Positions 26,898 to 36,012 of a stretch of DNA of 64,000 nt are shown piece after piece; position 1 is the first letter of the stretch, and every line of letters begins with the position of its first letter. The stretch is taken from the NCBI RefSeq assembly GCF_000473205.1, contig NZ_KI421507.1, positions 1,523,934 to 1,587,933 of the forward strand, read 5' to 3'. The DNA is from Pseudophaeobacter arcticus DSM 23566 (GTDB lineage Bacteria; Pseudomonadota; Alphaproteobacteria; Rhodobacterales; Rhodobacteraceae). The translations under genes and the position numbers were made by a program. The notes beneath the pieces are model-generated. The model saw nothing but the letters and a program-made list of their open reading frames with translations, was not told where the DNA came from and searched no databases.

Positions 26898-28520
26898 ATG
26901 AAGAGGTTTTTGGCCACCGCGATCCTGTCGTTATTGGCATTTCAACCCACGGTGAGCGCGGCGGAACTGACCCGCAGTGAAGCCCGGCAACTGGCCTATG
27001 CAGGCGATTTTACCAGTTTGGAAAGCAGGCTCAGCCAGGAACGAGAACGCCCCCTGATCGAGAGTGAGGATTTTTTCAAACTGCGGCGGCTGATGTCGGT
27101 TTTTGAGGCCTCTGATCCGCGGATGGTCTCTTTTGTTGAGAGCTGGGTCGACGCGGTGCCAATGTCGAGCTTTGCCCATTCGGCGCGCAGCTTTTCGCTG
27201 AGCCGGGGCGCCTGGGATATTCGGGGGGAGCGCTATGCCAAATATGTGCATCCTCAGGCCCTGGCGGTGCACCACAACATGATCCAGCAGGCCATTGCCC
27301 ACGCGCGTCGCGCCCTGGAGCTGGACGCAGATTTTATTCCCGCCTCCGACGCGCTGCTGAACCAAAGCGCCACTTCGCGCGACAAGAGCGAGATTCTTGA
27401 GACCCTCGACAGGGTTATGACACAGCAGCCGAACTGGGGCAGCCTGCGCAGGTCGCTTGATATGGCCCATCAGGGCTATGGCGGCACTGCGGCAATGCTG
27501 GAGCAACTATGCCAAACCTACGCGCCGCTGATCCCCAGCGATGGTCCGGATATGCTGTTCCGCTGCCGTTACTCCGGGCTAAAGCGGTACTACTTTTCTG
27601 AAAGTTACGATCTGCGCCAGACAATGCAGGCAGCGGTGGCAAAAGACCCTGAGTTTGATCTGAGCCGGGCCATTCGCATGACGGATCGAAGCGAAAGCCA
27701 TAATCGCACAGAAGATGAAATCGAGTTTGCGCGCAAAACCATTCTGGAGCAGGCCTGGTGGAGGCCTCGGGTTGTTCAGAACTTTGACGCTGCCTTTAAA
27801 ACCCGGTTGGGAGGGCGGTCTCTAAAGGACGAAATCGCGGTATTGAAGATTGATGAGGTGAAGGAGGGGTTGCGGCATGATCCGTTTGATCAGTCCTTAA
27901 TGAAACTTGCTGAGAACTGGATCTGGTATCAAATCAAAAACAGATCAACTGAATATGCTCCTGCAGCGCTTTATGATCTCCAGGAACAGGTTGCAGAGGA
28001 TTTTGCTTTCCGACGTCTTATTGCTTCCCCCTTTTCTGGACAAAACTGGGAACAGGTTGCAAAGCTCAAATTCGGCAACGATAGCCCTCTCAATATTTTC
28101 TTAGGCGATCAGTTTCTTGTTAACGGTATCGTCTATTCTGGTTTTGAAGATCAGGCTCTCTATAGGTTCATGGCCCGTAAAGCGGAGCAATGGTACCGGT
28201 TCCGCGGGGTCGTAAGACTGGTCGATCACAAGGGGGCCCGGCCTGAAAAGGGCGATGCACCCCATTGGGATCGTAGCGCACTTTTGCATTGCCCATTCCT
28301 GCGCGCCTATCTCTTGCTGGAGCAGGTCTGTGCGGAAAACGGGGGCCGGGGATATTGCGCAGAGGAGGATTTTGCATCCTTTGCACCACAGTTGGAAATG
28401 GCGCGGGCGGATCAAAATTGTGACTATCTCAACGGATTAAGCCCAGAAGAGCTGGCCTTCAAACCGGTCAAGGTGGATCTGTCTTATGATCCGCAGGATC
28501 ATTGGCCGGCAGTTGAATAA
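26898..28520 (+). CDS. Exported DUF4034-like protein
   Basis: 540 residues from the ATG at 26898 with AGAGAGA upstream. The signal peptide (MKRFLATAILSLLAFQPTVS, then AAE) is clear. The region around residues 85-125 (ESWVDAVPMSSFAHSARSFS, then GAWDIRGERYA) matches the pattern of DUF4034, a helical-repeat domain of unknown function. TPR-like helices follow. The C-terminal part holds several Cys (CPFLR, EQVC, GYCAEE, NCDYL) that could form disulfides in the periplasm. The segment 27901-28140 is clearly AT-richer than the rest. It ends in a hairpin that overlaps its stop codon. Confidence 0.65.
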   Translation: MKRFLATAILSLLAFQPTVSAAELTRSEARQLAYAGDFTSLESRLSQERERPLIESEDFFKLRRLMSVFEASDPRMVSFVESWVDAVPMSSFAHSARSFSLSRGAWDIRGERYAKYVHPQALAVHHNMIQQAIAHARRALELDADFIPASDALLNQSATSRDKSEILETLDRVMTQQPNWGSLRRSLDMAHQGYGGTAAMLEQLCQTYAPLIPSDGPDMLFRCRYSGLKRYYFSESYDLRQTMQAAVAKDPEFDLSRAIRMTDRSESHNRTEDEIEFARKTILEQAWWRPRVVQNFDAAFKTRLGGRSLKDEIAVLKIDEVKEGLRHDPFDQSLMKLAENWIWYQIKNRSTEYAPAALYDLQEQVAEDFAFRRLIASPFSGQNWEQVAKLKFGNDSPLNIFLGDQFLVNGIVYSGFEDQALYRFMARKAEQWYRFRGVVRLVDHKGARPEKGDAPHWDRSALLHCPFLRAYLLLEQVCAENGGRGYCAEEDFASFAPQLEMARADQNCDYLNGLSPEELAFKPVKVDLSYDPQDHWPAVE

Positions 28521-28531
28521 CGCCGGCCAAT
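28501..28531. terminator. Hairpin shared by the convergent DUF4034-like and gyrA genes
   Basis: ATTGGCCGGC (28501-28510) pairs perfectly with GCCGGCCAAT (28522-28531). The stop codon of the plus-strand gene lies in the loop. There is only a modest T content after it (GATCTGTTTATATT). Confidence 0.6.
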
Positions 28532-28551
28532 GATCTGTTTATATTAGGATA

Positions 28552-31299
28552 TTACTCTTCGGTCGCCACGACTGTTTCGTCTTCTTCGCTGTTTTCGGCA
28601 ATCCAGGCGACCGAAACCACCTCTTCGCCTTTGCCGGTATTAAAGACGCGCACACCGCCAGCAGACCGGGAGCGGAATGAGATGCCATCAACCGGAACCC
28701 GGATCGACTGGCCTTTGGAGGTGGCCAGCATGATCTGGTCGCCCAGCTCAACAGGGAAGGTTGCGACAATCTCGCCGCCCTTCATGGCGCCAACACCCTG
28801 GCCGCCACGGCCACTCACCCGGTAATCATGGGCCGAGGTCAGATTTCCCGCGCCGGGTTTGTTGATGGTGACAAGCAGATCATTGGCTGCCAGCATTTGC
28901 TGATAGCGATCATCACTCAGCGCACCGTCTTCGACCTCTTCCGCGACTTCAGCTGTGACATCGTCCTCGGAAATGTCAGTGCCGAGTTCAGAGCGGAAGC
29001 GCTTGATAAAGGCGCTGCGTTCCCAGGGTTCGGCGTCAAAGTGGCGGATCACCGACATGGAGACAACTTCCGCCCCTTGGCTGAGTTTGATCCCGCGCAC
29101 CCCAACAGAATTGCGGCTGTTAAAGACCCGAACATCAGTGGTGGGGAAGCGGATGGCGCGACCGGTGCTGGTGACCAGCATCACATCGTCGTCTTCGGAA
29201 CAGATGCGGGCATTGATCAGTTTGGTGTCGGCATGTTCGTCTTCGAACTTCATCGCGATTTTGCCGTTGGATTTCACATTTGTGAAGTCCGACAGTCGGT
29301 TACGGCGCACAGTTCCGGCAGACGTGGCAAAGACAATCTGCAGATCTGCCCATTCATCATCGGGTCGATCCACCGGCATGATGGCGGCAATCGACACCCC
29401 AACCGGGATCGGCAGGATATTGACGATGGCCTTGCCTTTGGCGGTGCGTCCGCCCTGGGGCAGACGCCAGGTTTTCAGCTTGTAAACCATGCCATCGGTG
29501 GTGAAGAACAACAGCTGGGTATGGGTATTGGCCACAAAGAGGTTGGTGACAACATCCTCTTCCTTGGTCTGCATCCCCGAAATACCCTTGCCGCCACGCT
29601 TTTGGGCGCGGAAATCCCCCAGTGGCGTGCGCTTGATGTAGCCGCCAGAGGTCACGGTAACGACCATGTCTTCGCGCTCGATCAGGTCTTCGTCATCCAT
29701 ATCACCGGACCAATCGACGATCTCGGTGCGGCGGGGCACGGCAAACTGCTCGCGCACTTCCCGCAGCTCATCGCAGATGATCCCCATGATCCGTTCCCGC
29801 GAGGACAGGATTTCAAGGTATTCCTTGATCTTGCTGGCCAGGTCTTCCAACTCGTCGGTGACTTCTTTGACGCCGATCTGAGTCAGCCGTTGCAGACGCA
29901 GTTCCAGAATGGCGCGGGCCTGGGTTTCCGACAGGTTATAGGTGCCGTCTTCGTTGGCGGTATGGGTCGGATCGTCAATCAGCGCGATGTATTCCAGGAT
30001 CGGCTGGGCTGGCCAGCGTCGCGTCATCAGTTTCAGACGCGCTTCAGCGGCATCGGCGGATTGGCGAATGGTGGCGACGATCTCGTCGATATTGGTAACG
30101 GCCACGGCCAGACCACACAGCACATGGCTGCGCTCGCGGGCCTTGCGCAGCAGATAGGCGGTGCGGCGCGCCACCACGTCTTCGCGGAAATCAATAAAGG
30201 ACGTCAGGAAACGGCGCAGGGTCAGCTGCTCGGGGCGGCCGCCGTTCAGCGCCAGCATGTTGCAGCCAAAATAGGTCTGCATCGGGGTGAAACGGAACAG
30301 CTGGTTCAGCACCACCTCTGGTGTGGCATCGCGTTTCAGTTCGACCACGACACGTACGCCGTTACGGTCGGATTCATCCTGAACGTGGGCGACGCCCTCG
30401 ATCTTCTTCTCGCGCACCTGCTCGGCAATCTTTTCGATCATCGCGGCCTTGTTGACCTGATAGGGGATTTCATCCACCACGATGGCATAGCGGTCCTTGC
30501 GAATTTCCTCGACGCGGGTCTTGGAGCGGATGATAACGCTGCCGCGCCCCTCAAGGTAGGCTTTGCGCGCGCCCGAGCGGCCCAGCATGATGGCGCCAGT
30601 AGGGAAGTCGGGGCCGGGCACATAGTCAATCAGCTGTTCACTGGTGAGATCGGGATCATCAATCAGCGCCAGCGTGGCGTCGATCACTTCGCCCAGGTTA
30701 TGGGGGGGGATATTGGTGGCCATGCCAACCGCAATACCGCCGGCACCATTGACCAGCATGTTCGGAAAACGTGCCGGCAAAACTGTGGGTTCTTTGTCTT
30801 TGCCGTCGTAGTTATCCTGAAAATCGACCGTATCTTTTTCGATGTCTGCCAGCATAAAGGCCGAAGGCTTGTCCATGCGCACTTCGGTATAGCGCATTGC
30901 GGCGGCATTATCGCCATCCATCGAACCAAAGTTGCCCTGACCGTCCAGCAACGGCAGCGACATGGAGAAATCCTGTGCCATCCGAACCAGGGCATCATAG
31001 ATCGCGCTGTCACCATGCGGGTGGTATTTACCCATGACATCGCCCACGGGACGGGCAGATTTACGGTAGCTTTTGTCATGGGTATTGCCGGTCTCATGCA
31101 TCGCATAAAGAATACGGCGATGCACCGGTTTCAGCCCATCGCGCAGGTCGGGAATGGCCCGGCTGACGATGACGGACATGGCATAGTCCAGATAGGAAGT
31201 CTTCATCTCCGCTTCGATGGAGACCGTGGGGCCGTCATAAGTGGCGCGCTGAGGAAGGTTTTCTTCTGCGTTTTCAGGAATATCCGGCGTATCTGTCAC
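28552..31299 (-). CDS. gyrA: DNA gyrase subunit A
   Basis: 915 residues. It breaks and rejoins DNA as the A subunit of the A2B2 enzyme. The catalytic Tyr is 137 in [11 protein letters not shown]. The quinolone-determining region reads [19 protein letters not shown], with Ser98 and Asp102 at the positions equal to Ser83 and Asp87 of E. coli, the usual sensitive pattern. The C-terminal beta-pinwheel has the GyrA box (QKRGGKG) and DNA-wrapping repeats. The acidic tail ([14 protein letters not shown]) is normal for the group. A long inverted repeat lies about 40-75 bases upstream. Confidence 0.98.
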   Translation of the reverse strand: MTDTPDIPENAEENLPQRATYDGPTVSIEAEMKTSYLDYAMSVIVSRAIPDLRDGLKPVHRRILYAMHETGNTHDKSYRKSARPVGDVMGKYHPHGDSAIYDALVRMAQDFSMSLPLLDGQGNFGSMDGDNAAAMRYTEVRMDKPSAFMLADIEKDTVDFQDNYDGKDKEPTVLPARFPNMLVNGAGGIAVGMATNIPPHNLGEVIDATLALIDDPDLTSEQLIDYVPGPDFPTGAIMLGRSGARKAYLEGRGSVIIRSKTRVEEIRKDRYAIVVDEIPYQVNKAAMIEKIAEQVREKKIEGVAHVQDESDRNGVRVVVELKRDATPEVVLNQLFRFTPMQTYFGCNMLALNGGRPEQLTLRRFLTSFIDFREDVVARRTAYLLRKARERSHVLCGLAVAVTNIDEIVATIRQSADAAEARLKLMTRRWPAQPILEYIALIDDPTHTANEDGTYNLSETQARAILELRLQRLTQIGVKEVTDELEDLASKIKEYLEILSSRERIMGIICDELREVREQFAVPRRTEIVDWSGDMDDEDLIEREDMVVTVTSGGYIKRTPLGDFRAQKRGGKGISGMQTKEEDVVTNLFVANTHTQLLFFTTDGMVYKLKTWRLPQGGRTAKGKAIVNILPIPVGVSIAAIMPVDRPDDEWADLQIVFATSAGTVRRNRLSDFTNVKSNGKIAMKFEDEHADTKLINARICSEDDDVMLVTSTGRAIRFPTTDVRVFNSRNSVGVRGIKLSQGAEVVSMSVIRHFDAEPWERSAFIKRFRSELGTDISEDDVTAEVAEEVEDGALSDDRYQQMLAANDLLVTINKPGAGNLTSAHDYRVSGRGGQGVGAMKGGEIVATFPVELGDQIMLATSKGQSIRVPVDGISFRSRSAGGVRVFNTGKGEEVVSVAWIAENSEEDETVVATEE

Positions 31300-31340
31300 G
31301 TTTGCTGCCCGTTCTTTTCTATGGGTCTATATCTTGTTGG

Positions 31341-31372
31341 TGCACCCTATCAGAGAGGGCCTATAGGGTGCA
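31341..31372 (-). promoter_or_regulatory. Inverted repeat upstream of gyrA
   Basis: TGCACCCTAT (31341-31350) and ATAGGGTGCA (31363-31372), perfect arms 12 bases apart. It may be an operator or a leader hairpin of gyrA. Further upstream ACCGACTTCGTACT occurs twice (31403-31416, 31425-31438). Confidence 0.5.
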
Positions 31373-31561
31373 AGCAAACTGCCGGTTTTGCTCCGGTTTT
31401 GCACCGACTTCGTACTAACTACCTACCGACTTCGTACTGGCTTCGCACTGGCTTTGCGGGGCTTTTGAGGAGGGGGGCAGCGGATGAAACCAGAATTTGC
31501 ACGCGGTTAACCTATTTCGCGCTAGTTTATATCTTGGGGGGCTTTCAAAAGGAGGTCACAG

Positions 31562-31831
31562 ATGGAGATGAGCAGTACCGAAATGATGCTCAAGGGCTAT
31601 GGGCTCACCACTGCCGAGTTCACCTATCACATGCCCGACTATGCCCATGTTCTGAATACCTATGTCTGGCAAGACTATGACATGGCGCCGGACCACGAGC
31701 GCCTGTTCAAATTTATCGAATTCTGGCAGCGTGAGCTGGACGGGCCGTTGCATTCAGTGCGGTTCAGTCATCGCAAGATGATCAGCCCGGGCGAATGGCG
31801 CAATGTCAAAGGTATCTTGAACCTGCACTGA
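31562..31831 (+). CDS. usg: Usg-family small protein
   Basis: 89 residues with AAAGGAGG properly spaced before the ATG. The pattern LKGYGLTTAEFTYHMPDYAH followed by LNTYVWQDYDMAPD and FIEFWQRELDG is that of the alphaproteobacterial Usg family, named in Caulobacter from its position near tryptophan genes. Function unknown. Cytoplasmic, without a membrane segment. Here it is not near trp genes. It is convergent with the radical SAM gene and ends before a strong hairpin. Confidence 0.85.
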   Translation: MEMSSTEMMLKGYGLTTAEFTYHMPDYAHVLNTYVWQDYDMAPDHERLFKFIEFWQRELDGPLHSVRFSHRKMISPGEWRNVKGILNLH

Positions 31832-31863
31832 CCTTGCCACTGGCCTGACCCTGATCTGTCACT

Positions 31864-31889
31864 GGCTAAATACTGGCCTGTATTTAGCC
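31864..31889. terminator. Hairpin between usg and the radical SAM gene
   Basis: GGCTAAATAC (31864-31873) with GTATTTAGCC (31880-31889), a perfect 10-bp stem with a 6-base loop. It lies between convergent genes. No long T tract. Confidence 0.65.
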
Positions 31890-31932
31890 TGAAGCTAGGC
31901 TGGCCGCTGGTGTTTTCTTGGTCGGGGGCGGT

Positions 31933-32886
31933 TCAGGCTGAGCAACTGGCGCCGCCCAGAACGCAAAACTTGGCGCAATGGGCGTGGTTCAGCCGCACTG
32001 GCGCCTCTGCTTGTGCAAGTGTCTCTCCCAGTTCGAACTCTGGCGAATAGGGTAGCAGGGTACAGGCGAGAACCACAGGGGCCTTGGCGCCTTTGCGTTT
32101 GACCACCATGCGGGAGGAAGAGCACATCACGTCATTTGGGGATTTATCCAGAATGCCCCAACAGGCCGTGGTGATCTCAGGCACCTCGACGCTTTCGTCC
32201 ATTTCGGGAAACAGCACGGTTGCACCAGGGTTCTGGGCATCAATGTCAAAGCCGTGCCTCTGGTAGAGTGCTGCAAAACCGGCACGGCTTTCTGCCGCGC
32301 TTTCGCCCCAAAGACTGCGGCCTGCGACAGCCATTTTAATGCCCGCATCCCGCAACCAGCACATGCCTTCGATGGTTTTGGCAAAACTGCCAAGCCCGCG
32401 CTCTTGGTCATGGTGCCGGGGTGAGAAATGATCCAGTGAGACCCGCAGTGTCATCTTGCCGGGGTAGGCGGCTTCCAGCTCTTGCAGGCCTGCGCGCATG
32501 GATTTGCGCATCATCGGCAGCATTGCATTGGTCAGGATCAAAACCTCAAAACCCCGCGCCAGGGCGGTTCTGGCCATGGCGATCATCTGTGGGTTCATAA
32601 AGGGCTCGCCGCCGGTAAACCCGATCTCGCGGATTGGCCAGGCGCGCTCGGTGACCTGATCGAGATACTGCCGCACCTCGGGTTCGCTCAGATAGACCAG
32701 CGCATCATTGGTCGGCGAGCTGAGGATATAGCAGTTTTCACATTCGATATTGCACAGCGTACCGGTGTTGAACCACAGGGTTTCAGGATTGCTCAGCGCT
32801 ACGGAGGCGCGTTCGGATCCGTCCGCTGTCACATGACTGTCTTTGAATTTCCCGATATTGGCGGCTGGGCCAGATAGATCTTTCAC
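31933..32886 (-). CDS. Radical SAM protein with extra C-terminal cysteines
   Basis: 317 residues. The radical SAM cluster motif is CxxxCxxC (Cys45, Cys49, Cys52 in TLCNIECENCYI). The GGE motif follows (FTGGEPFMNP), and later LTNAMLPMMRKSM and LRVSLDHFS. The C-terminal part has more Cys: TTACWGIL, VMCSSSRM, ACTLLPY and the ending HCAKFCVLGGASCSA. This suggests a second Fe-S cluster as in SPASM or twitch-domain enzymes. The substrate is unknown. No precursor peptide or partner gene is next to it, since the neighbours are usg and zwf. Confidence 0.85.
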   Translation of the reverse strand: MKDLSGPAANIGKFKDSHVTADGSERASVALSNPETLWFNTGTLCNIECENCYILSSPTNDALVYLSEPEVRQYLDQVTERAWPIREIGFTGGEPFMNPQMIAMARTALARGFEVLILTNAMLPMMRKSMRAGLQELEAAYPGKMTLRVSLDHFSPRHHDQERGLGSFAKTIEGMCWLRDAGIKMAVAGRSLWGESAAESRAGFAALYQRHGFDIDAQNPGATVLFPEMDESVEVPEITTACWGILDKSPNDVMCSSSRMVVKRKGAKAPVVLACTLLPYSPEFELGETLAQAEAPVRLNHAHCAKFCVLGGASCSA

Positions 32887-33038
32887 ACTTAAGCTCTCTC
32901 GGACAGTTTCTTTCGCTGGACGCTAGCCTATAATGGTGGAAAATGAAAAGCCGCCACAGGTCTTTATGACAGGGAAGTGATGGTGTGGGCCCGGAAACGG
33001 AAACAAATCATTGTCGTTGCAGGAAGTTGGAAAACAAG

Positions 33039-34514
33039 ATGGTATCTCGTGTCATTCCGGTCGAACCTTTTGATCTGGTGGTGTTTGGAGCAACAGGCGA
33101 TCTTGCGCGGCGCAAGATATTGCCGGCCTTGTTTCGCAGGTTTTGCGCCGGGCAAATCCCTGGCGGAACACGGATTATCGGCGCTGCGCGATCTGAATTT
33201 TCAATCACGGGGTATCGCGACAAACTGGCGGCAGACCTGAAGCAGAACACCAGCGAAAAGATCTGCGACGCCGATGTTCTGGCTGCGTTTTTGCAACTGG
33301 TGACCTATGTGCCGCTGGACGGCAGCGGCGAGACCGGCTGGCCTGCGCTCTGTGAGAGCCTGTCCGCGAGCGGGGCAGAGCGGGTGAAGGTGTTCTATTT
33401 CTCGGTAGGTCCGGCCCTGTTTGAACCCCTGGCAGAGCGTTTGCACAGCTATGGATTGACCAATGCGGCGACGCGTATTGTGGTGGAAAAACCCTTTGGC
33501 CACGATCTGGCCTCGGCGCGGGATCTGAACCGGACCCTGGCCAGCCATTTTGACGAGGGGCAGATTTACCGGATTGATCACTATCTGGGCAAGGAGACGG
33601 TGCAAAATCTGATGGCGGTGCGGTTTGGCAATATGCTGTTCGAGCCGCTTTGGAACAGCCAGTATGTTGACCATATCCAGATCACCGTGGCTGAAACCGT
33701 CGGGGTGCTGGGGCGAGAAGATTATTACGAACGCGCCGGCGCGATGCGGGACATGACGCAGAACCATCTGATGCAGCTTTTGTGCCTGATCGCCATGGAG
33801 CCGCCGGCAAAATTTGATCCCGACGCAGTCCGCGATGAAAAGCTCAAGGTGATCCGCGCCCTGGATCCGGTGGAGCCCTATCACATTGTGCGGGGGCAAT
33901 ACGCACCGGCTGCGGGGGCGGTTGGCCGCGATTTAAATTACCGGGAAACGGTTGATAATCAACGTAGTAGCACCGAAAGCTACATCGCTCTCAAGACACA
34001 TATCAGCAACTGGCGGTGGGCTGGAACACCGTTTTACCTGCGGACTGGCAAGCGGCTCAAGGCGCGTTCATCGGTGATCAATGTGATGTTCAAGGATGCA
34101 CCGCATTCCATCTTTGGCGAAGAGGCCGGACGCCATGCCAACCATCTGAAAATCCGCCTGCAACCCAATGAGGGCATCACCCTCAGCGTGACCATCAAAG
34201 AGCCGGGACCGGGGGGGATGCGCCTGATGGATGTGCCGCTGGATATGAGCTTTGCTGAGGCGCTGGGGCCTGAGGGGAGCGAACCGGCAGACGCCTATGA
34301 GCGGTTGATTATGGATGTGGTGCGCGGCAACCAGACCCTGTTCATGCGCGGCGATGAGGTCGAAGCCGCCTGGGGCTGGACCGACCCGATCATTGCCGAC
34401 TGGCAGGCCCGGGGGGATGTGCCAAAACCATATGAAAGCGGCAGCACCGGTCCAGGGGATGCGGATCTTTTACTGCGCCGCGATCAACGTGAATGGAGAG
34501 GGATAAACCCATGA
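33039..34514 (+). CDS. zwf: Glucose-6-phosphate 1-dehydrogenase
   Basis: 491 residues from the ATG at 33039. A longer frame from 32985 lacks a ribosome site. It oxidises glucose 6-phosphate to 6-phosphogluconolactone with NADP+ (or NAD+), the first step of the oxidative pentose phosphate and Entner-Doudoroff routes. The nucleotide motif is VVFGATGDLARRKILPA. The active-site motif is RIDHYLGKE with His181 and Lys185, and EKPFGHD is present. It overlaps pgl by ATGA. edd and eda, often part of this cluster, are not in the window. Confidence 0.97.
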   Translation: MVSRVIPVEPFDLVVFGATGDLARRKILPALFRRFCAGQIPGGTRIIGAARSEFSITGYRDKLAADLKQNTSEKICDADVLAAFLQLVTYVPLDGSGETGWPALCESLSASGAERVKVFYFSVGPALFEPLAERLHSYGLTNAATRIVVEKPFGHDLASARDLNRTLASHFDEGQIYRIDHYLGKETVQNLMAVRFGNMLFEPLWNSQYVDHIQITVAETVGVLGREDYYERAGAMRDMTQNHLMQLLCLIAMEPPAKFDPDAVRDEKLKVIRALDPVEPYHIVRGQYAPAAGAVGRDLNYRETVDNQRSSTESYIALKTHISNWRWAGTPFYLRTGKRLKARSSVINVMFKDAPHSIFGEEAGRHANHLKIRLQPNEGITLSVTIKEPGPGGMRLMDVPLDMSFAEALGPEGSEPADAYERLIMDVVRGNQTLFMRGDEVEAAWGWTDPIIADWQARGDVPKPYESGSTGPGDADLLLRRDQREWRGINP

Positions 34515-35182
34515 AGATTAGTGAATACCCAGACAGGGAGATGTTGGCGATTGCTGTGGCCAACGCGATTGCCGGGGAATTGAAAATGCATCTTCTGCAT
34601 CACGATACCGCCGCGCTTGCCGTGGCTGGCGGCACCTCTCCGGCACCCATCTTTGACGACCTCTGCGCTGCGGATCTGGACTGGAGCCGGGTGCATGTCA
34701 TGGCTACGGATGAGCGCTGGGTTGCACTGGAAAGCGATCGCTCCAATGCCCGCCTGATCCGCAAACACCTGCTGACGGACCGGGCAACAGCGGCGCATTT
34801 TTTGCCCTTTCATGTCCCCGCCAGAAAGCCAGAAGAGGTTCTGGCAGAGATCGAGGCACAGATTGCACCCAACCTGCCGCTCTCGGTTGTGCTGCTGGGA
34901 ATGGGCGAGGACATGCATACCGCCTCGCTGTTTCCCGGCGTGGCGGGGCTGGAACAGGCGCTGGCCGCCGATGCGCCAATCCTGTCTGTCCTGCGTCCCG
35001 ACAGCCAGCCGGAACCCCGCGTCAGCTTGTCAGCGTCGGTGTTGAACGGGGCGCTTTCCAAACACCTGGTGATCTACGGAGAGGCCAAGAGAAAGGCGCT
35101 GGAAATGGCGCTTTCGTTGCCGCCTGAACAGGCCCCCATTCAGGCCGTCTTGACCGAAATTACGGTGCACTGGGCTCCGTAA
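34511..35182 (+). CDS. pgl: 6-phosphogluconolactonase
   Basis: 223 residues from the ATG at 34511, whose ATGA overlaps the zwf stop, so translation is coupled. It hydrolyses 6-phosphogluconolactone made by Zwf. Marks: LAVAGGTSPAPIFDDL (phosphate-binding), VHVMATDERWV and VVLLGMGEDMHTASLFPG with the catalytic His. The usual Gly before that His is Met here (DMHTASLFP), which I believe is common in alphaproteobacterial Pgl. Length is normal for the NagB-like DevB/SOL family. Confidence 0.93.
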   Translation: MKISEYPDREMLAIAVANAIAGELKMHLLHHDTAALAVAGGTSPAPIFDDLCAADLDWSRVHVMATDERWVALESDRSNARLIRKHLLTDRATAAHFLPFHVPARKPEEVLAEIEAQIAPNLPLSVVLLGMGEDMHTASLFPGVAGLEQALAADAPILSVLRPDSQPEPRVSLSASVLNGALSKHLVIYGEAKRKALEMALSLPPEQAPIQAVLTEITVHWAP

Positions 35183-35224
35183 TTGCAGGTGACTCTCAGC
35201 CGTTATTGAGCGCGCCTGGGCAGG

Positions 35225-35704
35225 TTATCCCGCTGCCGGGGCCGCACCATCAAGGTTGATGAACTGCTGCTTCAAGCTGTCGGGCAGGGGGTAACCCGCG
35301 CTGCCATCGGGGCTGCGCAGCACCATCACCGCCTCAAGGCTCGCCCGCAGCCCATCGGACCAGATCTGCTGTTCCATGACATATGAGGTGTTGCGAAACG
35401 AGAGGCAGCGCGCGGTGGTGATATAGGGCTCATCCAGCACCATTTCCCGCATGTAGTGCACATTGGCATTGCGTAAAACCGAGCGCGGCGCCGGTCTGCC
35501 TTCAAAATGCTTGGCGCAGAAATTGTCAAAATAGGTGACCCGGGCGGTTTCAAACCACCCCAAATAGGCCTTGTTGTTGACGTGCCGCAGAATATCAAGC
35601 TCGGAAAATCGAACCCGATCCGCCAGGGCCATCGGTTTGGGCTGATCCAAGCCCTGCGCGCGTTGTTCATCCGCGCTGAGCGGTGTGAGAAATCGTAAAT
35701 CCAT
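35225..35704 (-). CDS. Acyl-CoA thioesterase, hot-dog fold (4HBT type)
   Basis: 159 residues. The 4-hydroxybenzoyl-CoA-thioesterase-like pattern is clear: RVRFSELDILRHVNNKAYLG, with the Asp and the HVNN segment, followed by WFETARVTYFDNF. The central beta strands have the step YMREMVLDEPYITTARCLSF. It would hydrolyse a fatty acyl-CoA or aryl-CoA in the cytoplasm, substrate unknown. A single gene, convergent with pgl. Confidence 0.85.
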   Translation of the reverse strand: MDLRFLTPLSADEQRAQGLDQPKPMALADRVRFSELDILRHVNNKAYLGWFETARVTYFDNFCAKHFEGRPAPRSVLRNANVHYMREMVLDEPYITTARCLSFRNTSYVMEQQIWSDGLRASLEAVMVLRSPDGSAGYPLPDSLKQQFINLDGAAPAAG

Positions 35705-35894
35705 ATCCCTGCGCTAAACTGCGGAAGGGGTAAAAGGCAAGAGCCCCATTTTGTGCCGCCGCGTCGTCGCCGCCCTCAACAGAACAGCTTTCCAACGCGC
35801 AGTGGTTTTCCTGTGCAGCACCACCTAAAGGGGCGTGCTACAATGGTCGAACAAACTAGCTACGCCTAGATCAAGGCAAAATAACAGATAAATC

Positions 35895-35968
35895 TGGAGC
35901 GGGTAACGAGAATCGAACTCGTAACTAAAGCTTGGGAAGCTGCCGTGATACCTTTTCACCATACCCGC
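35895..35968 (-). tRNA. tRNA-Gly with anticodon CCC
   Basis: 74 bases with the CCA end encoded (TGG at 35895-35897 on the plus strand). Acceptor stem GCGGGTA/TACCCGC and T stem ACGAG/CTCGT are perfect, with the TTCGATT loop. The D stem is GTGA/TCAC. The anticodon loop is TTCCCAA, reading GGG. In the anticodon stem (GCAGC/GCTTT) the pair at positions 28-42 is C against U, and 27-43 is G-U, so only three pairs are strong. Confidence 0.95.
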
Positions 35969-35978
35969 CCTTGTAGCC

Positions 35979-36007
35979 TTGCTATCCAATGAGGCTGGCG
36001 AGGTCAA
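35979..36007 (-). promoter_or_regulatory. Promoter of tRNA-Gly
   Basis: On the minus strand: TTGACC (36007-36002), a 17-base spacer, TAGCAA (35984-35979). The predicted start is a few bases before the mature 5' end at 35968. It lies just past the DUF2235 stop. Confidence 0.55.
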
Positions 36008-36012
36008 TATGC

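Noticed and set aside
28828..31680. 950-codon open frame on the plus strand opposite gyrA
   Set aside because: It is the antisense shadow of gyrA in GC-rich DNA. The translation has runs of His, Gln and Gly typical of such frames and no domain.
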